This document shows positions 25,004 through 32,502 of a DNA stretch of 34,984 bases, one piece after another. Origin of the DNA: a delta proteobacterium ML8_F1 (GTDB lineage: Bacteria > Bacillota > Clostridia > Peptostreptococcales > Acidaminobacteraceae); the NCBI GenBank assembly GCA_002029975.1, contig LQBE01000045.1, positions 1 to 34,984 on the forward strand, given 5' to 3'. Made by a program: the position numbers and the translations under genes. Position 1 is the first letter of the stretch. Every line of letters starts with the position of its first letter. The notes beneath the pieces were generated by a model. The model was not told the DNA's origin and made no database searches. It saw nothing but the letters and a program-made list of their open reading frames with translations.

Positions 25004-25849
25004 ATGAGAATCAAGCTGATTACCGATTCGACATCGGACATGCCGGCCAGATATCTGAAGCAGTACGACATTGCCGTGGCGCCGCTGTCCGTGCATTTTG
25101 GCGAGGAGACCTTCAAGGACGACGGGTCGGAAATGACTTCCGAGGAATTCTTTGAAAAACTCAGGAGTTCTAAAAATCTGCCCACCACCTCCCAGGTGAG
25201 TCCCGGAGAGTTTGTCCGGCTCTATGATGAGTATCTTGATGACTATGACCACATCATTTCGATACATCTTTCCTCAAAGCTCAGCGGGACCTACAACGCC
25301 GCCCACCAGGCCAAAGAAATTCTCAGTACGGATAAAATCCATGTGATTGATTCCAAGCTTGTTTCCTTTGCCCTGGGATTTGCCGTGATTCAAGGGGCGA
25401 AAATGATTGAGCGGGCAGAGACTGTTGAAACCGTGGTGGATTTCCTGGAAAATGCCCACGACCATATGGAAAGCATTTTCATATTCGATACCCTGGAGTA
25501 TTTGCTCAAGGGGGGACGGCTTTCGAAAACCGAGGCAATCCTGGGAGGCTTGATCAATATCAAGCCGATTCTCACCATCAAGGACGGGGAACTCAAGGCC
25601 ATTGACAAGGTGAGAGGCCGAAAAAAAGCCATCAAGTACGCCCTGGGCCGGATAGAGGAGAGGGCCGGGGAAATCGACCCCTTGGAAATTGCAATCTATG
25701 AAAGCGACAGTTCAAAGATGCTGGAAGAAATCAAAGAGGTGATTGAATCAAAAGCCGCCTTTGAGGCCATGTACGAATCCAAGATCGGCATTGTTGTCGG
25801 GACCCATGCCGGACCGGGCTGCGCCGCCATCTCCTATTTCAAGAAATAA
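25004..25849 (+). CDS. DegV family fatty-acid-binding protein
   Basis: DegV/FakB proteins bind a fatty acid and, in many Firmicutes, present it to the kinase FakA to make acyl-phosphate for phospholipid synthesis. The 281-residue protein has the family blocks ITDSTSDMP, TTSQVSPGEF (lipid carboxylate contact), SIHLSSKLSGTYNAA, VIDSKLVSFALGF and KGGRLSKTEAILGGLINIKP. ATG at 25004 is preferred because a GGGGGAA site precedes it; earlier in-frame starts lie inside the transporter gene. No fakA is in the window. It is the last gene before the BMP promoter; no clear terminator was seen after it. Confidence 0.92.
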   Translation: MRIKLITDSTSDMPARYLKQYDIAVAPLSVHFGEETFKDDGSEMTSEEFFEKLRSSKNLPTTSQVSPGEFVRLYDEYLDDYDHIISIHLSSKLSGTYNAAHQAKEILSTDKIHVIDSKLVSFALGFAVIQGAKMIERAETVETVVDFLENAHDHMESIFIFDTLEYLLKGGRLSKTEAILGGLINIKPILTIKDGELKAIDKVRGRKKAIKYALGRIEERAGEIDPLEIAIYESDSSKMLEEIKEVIESKAAFEAMYESKIGIVVGTHAGPGCAAISYFKK

Positions 25850-25863
25850 TGACAGGCAACTGG

Positions 25864-25893
25864 TTGAACAAAAAATTATTTGTATGATATAAT
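25864..25893 (+). promoter_or_regulatory. Promoter of the BMP lipoprotein gene
   Basis: TTGAAC (25864-25869) is 18 bases from TATAAT (25888-25893), with the extended -10 TGA at 25885-25887. A leader of roughly 118 bases follows. Confidence 0.75.
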
Positions 25894-25934
25894 AGAATCC
25901 CTTGGAAAGCAGAGGAATCATTGAATTGATGCTG

Positions 25935-25954
25935 AAGTGAAGAATTCTTCACTT
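25935..25954. promoter_or_regulatory. 20-bp perfect palindrome in the BMP gene leader
   Basis: AAGTGAAGAA-TTCTTCACTT is perfectly self-complementary and lies about 42 bases after the -10 box. It has no T-run, so it is not a terminator. It could be an operator for a dimeric repressor or an mRNA hairpin. A further GCGAG (25965-25969)/CTCGC (25992-25996) pair lies closer to the ribosome site. I could not match the leader to a purine or other known riboswitch. Confidence 0.5.
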
Positions 25955-26018
25955 TGCATATACAGCGAGTGAATAGAGGGGATTTTGAAAGCTCGCCCAA
26001 AAAAGGAGGAAACAAAAA

Positions 26019-27140
26019 ATGAGTAAAAACGCAATTAAGCTCCTATTGGTTTTACTGCTCGCCATGGCTCTTGTTGTGGGCTGCGCTTCACAACCGGCAG
26101 CTGAGGAACCCGCAGCGGAAGAACCCGCAGCGGAAGAACCTGCAGCGGAAGAACCTGCAGCGGAAGAGCCTGCAGCAGAAGAGCCCGCCAAACAGATCAG
26201 AGTGGGTCTTATAACGGATACTGGCGGAATCGATGACAAATCCTTCAACCAGGGCACCTGGGAAGGTGTTCTGGCCTTTGCCGAGGAATATGACATCGAA
26301 GATGACAATGTGAAGTACATCCAGTCTGAATCCGATGCAGACTATATTCCCAACCTGTCGACTTTCTCCGATGATGAACTGGATCTTATCGTGGCACCAG
26401 GATTCTTGTTCTTTGATGCTTTGACAGAGGTGGCAGCGCTTTATCCCGACCAGAAGTATCTTTTGATTGACTCTGTCGTCGAAGCTGACAATGTAGCCAG
26501 TGCGGTTTTTGCCGAGCATGAGGGTTCTTTCCTGGTGGGTATTGCAGCCGCCCTTAAAGCCCAGGAAGCCGGCGAAGACACAGTAGCCTTCCTTGGAGGC
26601 ATGGACTTTGATCTGATTCAGCGTTTTGAAGCTGGTTTTGAGCAGGGTGTGTGGGCAGTGGATCCTGATATGACAGTGCTCGTTGACTATGCCGGATCCT
26701 TCAGCGACTCACAAAAGGGTCAGACCATTGCATCGAAATTCTTTGATGACGGAGCCTATATTGTATACCATGCAGCAGGTGGTACCGGCAATGGCGCCAT
26801 TAAAGAAGCCAAGGACCGGGTACAAAACGGCGAAGATGTCTGGGTCATCGGCGTTGACAAGGACCAGTACGAGGACGGTATCTATGAAGGCGACAAGTCA
26901 GTGATTCTCACCTCCATGATGAAGCGTGTGGATGTGGCTTCCTACACCGTGGCCGAGCAGGTGTACAACGGAGAATTCAACGGTGGCGTTCTGACCTTTG
27001 AACTGTCAAACAACGGCGTGAATATTCCTGATGTGAATCCCAACCTCAAGGACGAATGGGTGGAAACCATCATGGAATTCAAAGACAAGGCTCTTGCCGG
27101 AGAAATCGAAATCAGCATGGTACCTTCCAGACTGGAGTAA
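26019..27140 (+). CDS. BMP/PnrA-family nucleoside-binding lipoprotein
   Basis: This is the substrate-binding lipoprotein of a nucleoside ABC transporter, anchored outside the membrane. The signal peptide ends in lipobox LVVGC with Cys22. A spacer of six PAAEE repeats (residues 26-55) follows. The BMP domain starts [20 protein letters not shown], with GGTGNGAI and [20 protein letters not shown] as further family blocks; the DKSFN and GTG residues line the purine nucleoside site in PnrA. AAGGAGG (26003-26009) sets the start. The cognate ATPase and permeases start 124 bases downstream from their own promoter, after a terminator, so binding protein and transporter can be made in different amounts. 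Confidence 0.95.
   Translation: MSKNAIKLLLVLLLAMALVVGCASQPAAEEPAAEEPAAEEPAAEEPAAEEPAAEEPAKQIRVGLITDTGGIDDKSFNQGTWEGVLAFAEEYDIEDDNVKYIQSESDADYIPNLSTFSDDELDLIVAPGFLFFDALTEVAALYPDQKYLLIDSVVEADNVASAVFAEHEGSFLVGIAAALKAQEAGEDTVAFLGGMDFDLIQRFEAGFEQGVWAVDPDMTVLVDYAGSFSDSQKGQTIASKFFDDGAYIVYHAAGGTGNGAIKEAKDRVQNGEDVWVIGVDKDQYEDGIYEGDKSVILTSMMKRVDVASYTVAEQVYNGEFNGGVLTFELSNNGVNIPDVNPNLKDEWVETIMEFKDKALAGEIEISMVPSRLE
26094..26183 (+). repeat. Six tandem 15-bp repeats encoding PAAEE
   Basis: Consecutive units near CCYGCAGCGGAAGAA encode six PAAEE pentapeptides between the lipidated cysteine and the binding domain. Synonymous differences (GAG/GAA, CCC/CCT, GCA/GCG) are few, so copy number may change by slippage without breaking the frame. 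Confidence 0.95.
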
Positions 27141-27152
27141 TTGAACTTCCAC

Positions 27153-27182
27153 AAAGCCGGGGATTTTCCCCGGTTTTTTTTT
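27153..27182 (+). terminator. Rho-independent terminator after the BMP gene
   Basis: CCGGGG (27157-27162) pairs perfectly with CCCCGG (27168-27173) across ATTTT, followed by a T-run to 27182. Confidence 0.92.
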
Positions 27183-27215
27183 GGAGATTTAATCCACGGA
27201 TTTCAACGGGATTCA

Positions 27216-27224
27216 TGATATAAT
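27216..27224 (+). promoter_or_regulatory. Extended -10 promoter of the nucleoside ABC transporter operon
   Basis: TGATATAAT is a perfect extended -10. No strong -35 is at normal spacing, which extended -10 promoters can tolerate. Bases 27215-27229 are identical to 1319-1333 upstream of tig. Confidence 0.6.
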
Positions 27225-27264
27225 ATTAAATAGTTATGATTATTTATATGATGGAGGAATTTCC

Positions 27265-28797
27265 ATGGACTATGTGGTAGAAATGCTGAACATCACCAGG
27301 GATTTCCCCGGAATAAGGGCCAATGATGATATCACCTTCCAACTTAAAAAAGGTGAAATTCATGCCCTTTTAGGTGAAAACGGCGCCGGGAAGTCAACGC
27401 TCATGAGCATCCTCTTCGGCCTCTATCTTCCCAGCAAGGGAAGGATAAGGGTCAAGGGTCAAGAGGTTCAAATCCATGATCCCCATGTGGCCAACCAGCT
27501 GGGAATCGGCATGGTGCACCAACATTTCAAATTGGTTGAAAATTTTACGGTGGCTGAAAACATTGTCCTGGGTTCGGAACCCAGAAAATCCTTTGGACGC
27601 CTGGATATTGAAAAGGCCAGAAAAGGGGTTCAGGAGACCTCGGACAGGTATGGACTCAAGGTGGATCCCGATGCCAGGATTGAGGATATTTCCGTAGGGA
27701 TACAGCAGCGGGTGGAAATCCTGAAAATGCTCTATCGTCAGGCGGATATTCTGATTTTCGATGAACCCACTGCGGTGCTGACGCCCCAGGAAATCGAGGA
27801 TCTCATGGAAATCATGCGGGCCTTTGCCCGGGAAGGAAAGTCCATTATCCTCATCACCCACAAGCTCAAGGAGATCAAGGCCGTTGCGGACACCTGCACT
27901 GTCCTCAGACGGGGCAAGAAGGTGGGAACCGTTGAGGTGAAGGACGTGAGTGAGAAGGACCTTGCGGAGATGATGGTGGGCCGGGAGGTTTTCTTCCAGG
28001 TGGAAAAACCTCCAAGAGAACCTGGAAAAAAAGTGGTACAGATCAAGGACCTGGTGGTGAAAAACAATCGGGGACTGGAAGCGGTGAAGCATTTTTCCCT
28101 GGATATTCATGAAGGAGAAATCCTGGGTCTGGCCGGCATTGACGGCAATGGACAGTCTGAGCTGGTTGAAGCTCTGAGCGGACTGAGGCCTGTCGAGTCC
28201 GGCGAAATCATTCTCAATGGCGATAATCTGGCGCCCTATTCCATCAGAGAAGTCACTGAAGCCGGGGTGGGACACATTCCCCAGGACCGCCACAAGTACG
28301 GTCTGGTTCTTGACTTCAGACTGGATGAAAACCTGGTGCTTCAGACCTATTATCAGGAGCCCTTTTCGAAAAGAGGGGTCCTGGACCAGGAGAAAATCAG
28401 TGAAAAATCCCTGCAGATCATGGAGGAATTCGATGTCAGAACCGGCGGGGGTGCCAGTACCATAGCGCGAAGCATGTCCGGCGGCAATCAGCAGAAGGCG
28501 ATTCTGGGACGGGAGATTGACCGCAGCCCTGCTTTTTTGATTGCGGCACAGCCCACCCGGGGGCTTGATGTCGGTGCCATTGAATACATCCACAACCGTC
28601 TGGTGGCGGAGCGGGAAAAAGAGAGAGCGATTCTTCTGGTTTCCCTGGAGCTTGATGAAATCCTCAATATTTCAGACCGGATTGCCGTCATTTTTGAAGG
28701 ACAGATTGTCGGGATTCTGGATCCTGAAAAAACCAATGAGAAAGAAATCGGACTGATGATGTCAGGTTCCTGGAAGGCGGGTGAAGCCAATGGCTAG
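27265..28797 (+). CDS. Nucleoside ABC transporter ATP-binding protein, double NBD
   Basis: The protein powers uptake of nucleosides through the two downstream permeases. It has two ABC cassettes. The first is canonical: Walker A GENGAGKST (37-45), Q-loop Gln86, a signature SVGIQQR (143-149) and Walker B FDEPTAVLTP with Glu167. The second is degenerate: P-loop GIDGNGQS (291-298), a good SGGNQ signature (405-409), but LIAAQPTRGLD with Gln429 in place of the catalytic glutamate. This asymmetry is typical of sugar/nucleoside transporters (NupO, YufO and RbsA type). GGAGG before ATG 27265 sets the start. The next gene overlaps its end by eight bases. Confidence 0.95.
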   Translation: MDYVVEMLNITRDFPGIRANDDITFQLKKGEIHALLGENGAGKSTLMSILFGLYLPSKGRIRVKGQEVQIHDPHVANQLGIGMVHQHFKLVENFTVAENIVLGSEPRKSFGRLDIEKARKGVQETSDRYGLKVDPDARIEDISVGIQQRVEILKMLYRQADILIFDEPTAVLTPQEIEDLMEIMRAFAREGKSIILITHKLKEIKAVADTCTVLRRGKKVGTVEVKDVSEKDLAEMMVGREVFFQVEKPPREPGKKVVQIKDLVVKNNRGLEAVKHFSLDIHEGEILGLAGIDGNGQSELVEALSGLRPVESGEIILNGDNLAPYSIREVTEAGVGHIPQDRHKYGLVLDFRLDENLVLQTYYQEPFSKRGVLDQEKISEKSLQIMEEFDVRTGGGASTIARSMSGGNQQKAILGREIDRSPAFLIAAQPTRGLDVGAIEYIHNRLVAEREKERAILLVSLELDEILNISDRIAVIFEGQIVGILDPEKTNEKEIGLMMSGSWKAGEANG

Positions 28798-29905
28798 ACT
28801 GAAAAGCATGCTCCTCGACGAATCAAAATACAAAATCACAGTGCCTGTCATTGCCATACTCCTCAGTTTCCTGATTGCGACCCTGGTAATGATTCTTACA
28901 GGAATCAATCCGGTAGGCGCCTTCAAGGCCCTGGTCAGGACCATGACCGGCATCAACATGGACCAGCTTTTTACAGACAAGATGTTCAATGCCCGCTACC
29001 TGGGAGAATTTCTGACCACGGCCCTGCCCATTACCATGACCGGAATCGCCGTGGCCTTCGCCTTTCGGACCGGGCTTTTCAATATCGGTGCCGAGGGACA
29101 GCTGATGGTAGGGGCCATGGCGGCGAGCATTGTCAGTATTCTTCTGGAGCTGCCAATGATAATCCACCTTCCCCTGGTGGTTTTGTCCGCCGCCGCCGCG
29201 GGGGCGGCCTGGGGATTTGTGCCGGGTTTTCTCAAGGCGAAGTTCAACGTGCACGAGGTGGTGGTGACCATCATGATGAACTATACCGCCCTGCATCTTT
29301 CCAATTACGTTTTGAAGTCCCTGCCGGGAAGCGACCAGGTAAAAACCGTCAAGTCCCTGCCCAGCGGGACCTTTCAAAGTGATTTTCTCAAGGCCCTGAC
29401 CAATAATTCCCGTTTTCACTGGGGATTCATCGTGGTGATACTTTCCCTGATTCTTTTCTGGTTCATTATTGAAAAAACCTCCTTTGGTTTCGAATTGAGA
29501 TCTGTGGGTTTCAACCCCCATGCCTCCCGGTATGCCGGGATGAAGGTCACCAGGAACATGGTCCTGTCCATGATGATTTCCGGTGCCTTTGCCGGTATCG
29601 GGGGGGCCATGCTTTCCATCGGCACCTTCAATTACGGCCGGGTCCTGGTGGGGTTTGAGAATTACGGTTTCGACGGCATTGCCGTGGCCCTGCTGGGTGG
29701 CAATACCGCCGTGGGGGTGTTTCTCAGCGGGCTGCTCTTCGGCGGGCTCAAAAGTGCCCAGCCCCTGATGCAGGCCAATAAAATCCCCATGGAGATTGCG
29801 AAGATTATTTCTTCTTTGATTGTTCTCTTTGTCGCCATGAAGTACGGTTTTGAAATGCTCCTGAGGTACTATGCTAAAAAGCAACTGAAGGAGGAGGAAC
29901 AATGA
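28790..29905 (+). CDS. Nucleoside ABC transporter permease (first)
   Basis: A polytopic membrane protein of the BPD_transp_2 (YufP/NupP) group, 371 residues. Characteristic blocks are LGEFLTTALPITMTGIAVAF, FRTGLFNIGAEGQLMVGA, FNVHEVVVTIMMNYTALHL and the late EAA-like region NPHASRYAGMKVTRNMVLSM. The N-terminus is positively charged, then one helix, a periplasmic stretch and about eight more helices. ATG at 28790 is chosen; GTG at 28781 is in frame but only three bases from GGAAGG (28772-28777). It overlaps the ATPase gene and is overlapped by the second permease, so all three are coupled. Confidence 0.93.
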   Translation: MARLKSMLLDESKYKITVPVIAILLSFLIATLVMILTGINPVGAFKALVRTMTGINMDQLFTDKMFNARYLGEFLTTALPITMTGIAVAFAFRTGLFNIGAEGQLMVGAMAASIVSILLELPMIIHLPLVVLSAAAAGAAWGFVPGFLKAKFNVHEVVVTIMMNYTALHLSNYVLKSLPGSDQVKTVKSLPSGTFQSDFLKALTNNSRFHWGFIVVILSLILFWFIIEKTSFGFELRSVGFNPHASRYAGMKVTRNMVLSMMISGAFAGIGGAMLSIGTFNYGRVLVGFENYGFDGIAVALLGGNTAVGVFLSGLLFGGLKSAQPLMQANKIPMEIAKIISSLIVLFVAMKYGFEMLLRYYAKKQLKEEEQ

Positions 29906-30849
29906 ACACATTCTATTCGATTATGACATTGACCTTGATTTTCGCGGCACCCATCATTGTCACCGGCCTCGGGGGCCTTTTCAGCGAACGCAGTGGCGTG
30001 GTCAATATTGCCCTGGAGGGACTGATGATGATCGGGGCCTTCAGTGCGGCCACGGTGACGGTAATCCTTGAACCCCTCACCCCCGCCGCCCCCTGGATCG
30101 GGCTTCTGGCCGGAGCCTTTTTCGGAGCCTTGATTGCCTTGATTCACGCCTATGCCAGTGTGGACCTCAGGGCGGACCAGGTTATCTCCGGGACAGCCAT
30201 CAATCTCCTGGCCATCGGTCTGACCATTTATTTTGCTCAGATCATTTTCAACCAGCAGAGAACCGATTCCTTCAGCAGGGGACTGGTCAAAACCACTATT
30301 CCCGTACTTTCGGAGATACCGGTTGTCGGGCCGATCCTTTTCACCAACATGTACCTGACGGTGTATCTTGCCCTGCTTATTGTGCTGGCGACCTGGTTCG
30401 TGGTTTACAGAACCACCTTCGGCCTGAGGTTGAGGGCCTGTGGAGAGCATCCACAGGCTGTGGATTCCATGGGAGTCAGTGTAAGGAAAATGCGGTATTA
30501 CGGAGTGGTCCTGTCTGGAATGCTGGGGGGACTGGGAGGGGCCATTATGGTGCTGACCCAGGATACCCAGTACACCATAGGAACAATCCATGGGACCGGA
30601 TTCATTGCCCTGGCGGCGCTGATTTTTGGGAAATGGAATCCCTGGGGTTTGCTTGGGGCCAGTCTTTTCTTCGGATTTTCCCAGGTCTTTGGCATCTACT
30701 CCAACGATTTCGAAATACTTCAGGGTCTGCCCCAGGAATTTTTCTATGGCCTGCCCTATGTCCTCACGATTATTGCCCTGGTGGTTTTCAGTAACAAGAG
30801 TGTGGGACCGAAGGCGGCAGGAGAACCCTACGACGTTTCAAAAAGATAG
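29902..30849 (+). CDS. Nucleoside ABC transporter permease (second)
   Basis: This is the partner of the preceding permease (YufQ/NupQ group), 315 residues with about eight or nine membrane helices. Typical blocks are LIFAAPIIVTGLGGLFSERSG, VVNIALEGLMMIGAF, DQVISGTAINLLAIGLTIY, GLRLRACGEHPQAVDSMGVS and GTGFIALAALIFGKWNPWG. The ATG overlaps the previous stop (ATGA) behind GGAGGAGG. Together with the ATPase and the BMP lipoprotein it completes a four-part nucleoside importer. Its transcript probably ends at the hairpin at 30907-30957. Confidence 0.93.
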   Translation: MNTFYSIMTLTLIFAAPIIVTGLGGLFSERSGVVNIALEGLMMIGAFSAATVTVILEPLTPAAPWIGLLAGAFFGALIALIHAYASVDLRADQVISGTAINLLAIGLTIYFAQIIFNQQRTDSFSRGLVKTTIPVLSEIPVVGPILFTNMYLTVYLALLIVLATWFVVYRTTFGLRLRACGEHPQAVDSMGVSVRKMRYYGVVLSGMLGGLGGAIMVLTQDTQYTIGTIHGTGFIALAALIFGKWNPWGLLGASLFFGFSQVFGIYSNDFEILQGLPQEFFYGLPYVLTIIALVVFSNKSVGPKAAGEPYDVSKR

Positions 30850-30866
30850 GGAAGCCGCTTGGAGGT

Positions 30867-30887
30867 GGCATCTGTCGGGCAGGTGCC
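30867..30887 (+). other. Stem-loop just after the permease operon
   Basis: GGCATCTG (30867-30874) pairs with CAGGTGCC (30880-30887, one G-T pair) around loop TCGGG. There is no T-run after it, so it is not a classical terminator. It may protect the 3' end of the mRNA or be part of a larger fold with the next hairpin. Confidence 0.55.
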
Positions 30888-30906
30888 GATAAAACGATTT
30901 ATTTTG

Positions 30907-30957
30907 AGGCAGTCCGGGAAAGGTCAGCTATGCCAGCCTCCCCGGGCTGCCTTATTT
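30907..30957 (+). terminator. Likely terminator of the nucleoside transporter operon
   Basis: AGGCAGTCCGGG (30907-30918) pairs with CCCGGGCTGCCT (30941-30952, one G-T pair) around a 22-base loop, followed by TTATTTT. The stem is very strong, but the loop is long and the T-tract is interrupted by A. Confidence 0.6.
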
Positions 30958-31027
30958 TCTGGGGAGTGAAGACGAATAGTCAACCGGACCCGGCCGGTCG
31001 GTCGGAGGGTTTTCTTGGAGGCTGTCC

Positions 31028-31046
31028 TTTGTAAAAACTATACAAA
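31028..31046. promoter_or_regulatory. Dyad TTTGTA-N7-TACAAA in the uraA upstream region
   Basis: TTTGTA (31028-31033) and TACAAA (31041-31046) are perfect inverted half-sites 47 bases before the uraA -10 box. It may be a repressor site. A perfect AAGGAGG (31050-31056) follows, without a plausible gene behind it. Between 30961 and 31027 the sequence is GC-rich with a short GACC/GGTC dyad and no ORF. Confidence 0.4.
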
Positions 31047-31092
31047 ATGAAGGAGGATGATTGAAATATATTTTTTTTTCCACCAAAAGGGA

Positions 31093-31098
31093 TATAAT
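31093..31098 (+). promoter_or_regulatory. -10 element of uraA
   Basis: A perfect TATAAT lies 29 bases before the ATG at 31128. The region at the expected -35 is a T-run without a good match, so the promoter may need an activator or be weak. Confidence 0.5.
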
Positions 31099-31127
31099 GG
31101 TCTTTGAGAAAAAAAGGAGGGCTTGCC

Positions 31128-32360
31128 ATGCAAAGCAACACAGTTCCCAAGGTTACAGAGGCCATCACCGATGTCAATGCACTGCCCTGGTACAAGACCG
31201 CTACCCTGGGCATACAACATGTTTTCACAATGTTTGGAGCAACTGTTCTAGTTCCGATAATCACGGGATTGGATATATCAGTTGCTCTTTTTATGGCCGG
31301 CGTCGGCACCTTGATCTTTCATTTGATCACCAGGGGAAAAATCCCGGCTTTCCTGGGATCTTCCTTTGCCTTCATTGCCCCTATTCTAACGGTATCCGCA
31401 GCCAGCGGCCTGGCCTATGCCCAGGGGGGCCTGGTAGTGGCCGGACTCATCTATCTCCTGCTTTCCCTATTGATCAGTTTTTTCGGAGTAGAGAAAATCA
31501 TCCGGTTTTTTCCTCCGGTGGTGACGGGGCCCATGATTATCGTCATCGGACTCAAGCTCGCTCCAACCGCTATCGACATGGCTTCAGACAACTGGGCCCT
31601 GGCGATTGTCGCCTTTGGGATTGTAACCGTGGTGAGTGTGTTTGCAAAAGGCTTCATCCGGGTGATTCCGGTCATTATCGGCATGACCGGCGGGTATCTT
31701 GTAGCGATGCTTTTCGGAGGAGTGGATTTCACCCTGGTGAAGGAGGCGCCCCTTTTCGGCCTGCCTAATTTCACCATGGCCAGATTTTCTCTGGAAGCCG
31801 TGGTTGTGGTGGCGCCCATTGCCCTGGCTACCATGGTGGAGCACATCGGCGATGTGGTCGCCATTGGGGCGACGGTGGACAAGGATTTCCTCAAGGACCC
31901 CGGCCTGAATCGCACCCTTGTCGGTGACGGTATCGCCACCTCGGTTTCGGCTTTTTTCGGCGGGCCGGCCAACACCACGTATTCAGAAAACACCGGAGTG
32001 CTGGCACTGACCAAGGCCTGGGACCCTAGAATTATGCGCCTTGCGGCGGTGATTGCCATCGGTCTTGCCATGAGCCCCAAGCTCGGGGCATTGATTCAAA
32101 CCATCCCCACAGCGGTCATTGGAGGCATCTCCATTATTCTCTTCGGTATGATCGGTTCCATTGGAGCGAAGAGTCTGATTGAAAACCAGGTGGATTTCAA
32201 TCTTTCCCGTAATCTGATAATTGCTGCTGCGATAATGGTCCTGGGACTGGGTGGCGCTGTCATGCCCATCAGTTTCGGTACCCTGAACCTGGAGATTGCC
32301 GGAATGGCCCTGGCGGCGATGGCGGGCATTCTGCTCAATATCCTGCTGCCTGCAGAATAA
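31128..32360 (+). CDS. NCS2 family uracil/xanthine permease
   Basis: A nucleobase:proton symporter of 410 residues with about 14 membrane segments in the inverted 7+7 repeat. The substrate-site motifs match UraA: VEHIGD with Glu238 and His239, and GGPANTTYSENTG with Glu287 (Glu241, His245 and Glu290 in E. coli). The motif favours uracil, but xanthine or guanine cannot be excluded. ATG at 31128 follows AAGGAGGG by six bases; a longer frame to 31104 has no ribosome site. Placed behind a nucleoside ABC importer, it makes this a purine/pyrimidine salvage region. It ends at its own terminator. Confidence 0.92.
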   Translation: MQSNTVPKVTEAITDVNALPWYKTATLGIQHVFTMFGATVLVPIITGLDISVALFMAGVGTLIFHLITRGKIPAFLGSSFAFIAPILTVSAASGLAYAQGGLVVAGLIYLLLSLLISFFGVEKIIRFFPPVVTGPMIIVIGLKLAPTAIDMASDNWALAIVAFGIVTVVSVFAKGFIRVIPVIIGMTGGYLVAMLFGGVDFTLVKEAPLFGLPNFTMARFSLEAVVVVAPIALATMVEHIGDVVAIGATVDKDFLKDPGLNRTLVGDGIATSVSAFFGGPANTTYSENTGVLALTKAWDPRIMRLAAVIAIGLAMSPKLGALIQTIPTAVIGGISIILFGMIGSIGAKSLIENQVDFNLSRNLIIAAAIMVLGLGGAVMPISFGTLNLEIAGMALAAMAGILLNILLPAE

Positions 32361-32374
32361 TATTTATTTTCGAG

Positions 32375-32401
32375 CCCTCTTTATTAAAAGAGGGTTTTTT
32401 T
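32375..32401 (+). terminator. Rho-independent terminator after uraA
   Basis: CCCTCTTT (32375-32382) pairs perfectly with AAAGAGGG (32387-32394) around ATTA, followed by T7. Confidence 0.92.
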
Positions 32402-32462
32402 ATATACTGTTAGTGTGTCACCTTGGATATTCTACGGGTGTTTTCCTGGCACCACAACTAAT

Positions 32463-32495
32463 GGGGAGCCTCAGGCCGTCCCCAACATGATGAGG
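32463..32495 (+). promoter_or_regulatory. Alternative hairpins over the rpoN ribosome site
   Basis: GGGGA (32463-32467)/TCCCC (32479-32483) with inner GCC/GGC forms one stem-loop. CCTCA (32469-32473) inside it can instead pair with TGAGG (32491-32495), which is the ribosome-binding site of rpoN. The two are mutually exclusive, so this leader could act as a translation switch. Energies were not calculated. Confidence 0.35.
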
Positions 32496-32502
32496 TAATC
32501 GG

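Noticed and set aside
25894-26018. Possible purine riboswitch before the nucleoside-binding lipoprotein.
   Set aside because: The conserved purine-riboswitch core bases and P1-P3 arrangement are not visible; only simple hairpins are seen.
31061-31768. Long open frame overlapping the start of uraA with a TTG start behind a perfect ribosome site.
   Set aside because: Its translation is rich in Arg, His, Cys and Ser, as expected for an out-of-phase shadow of uraA, which has clear family motifs in the other frame.
32441-32462. TGGCAC upstream of rpoN looks like the -24 part of a sigma-54 promoter.
   Set aside because: The required GC-containing -12 element (TTGCA-like) is missing at the right distance.
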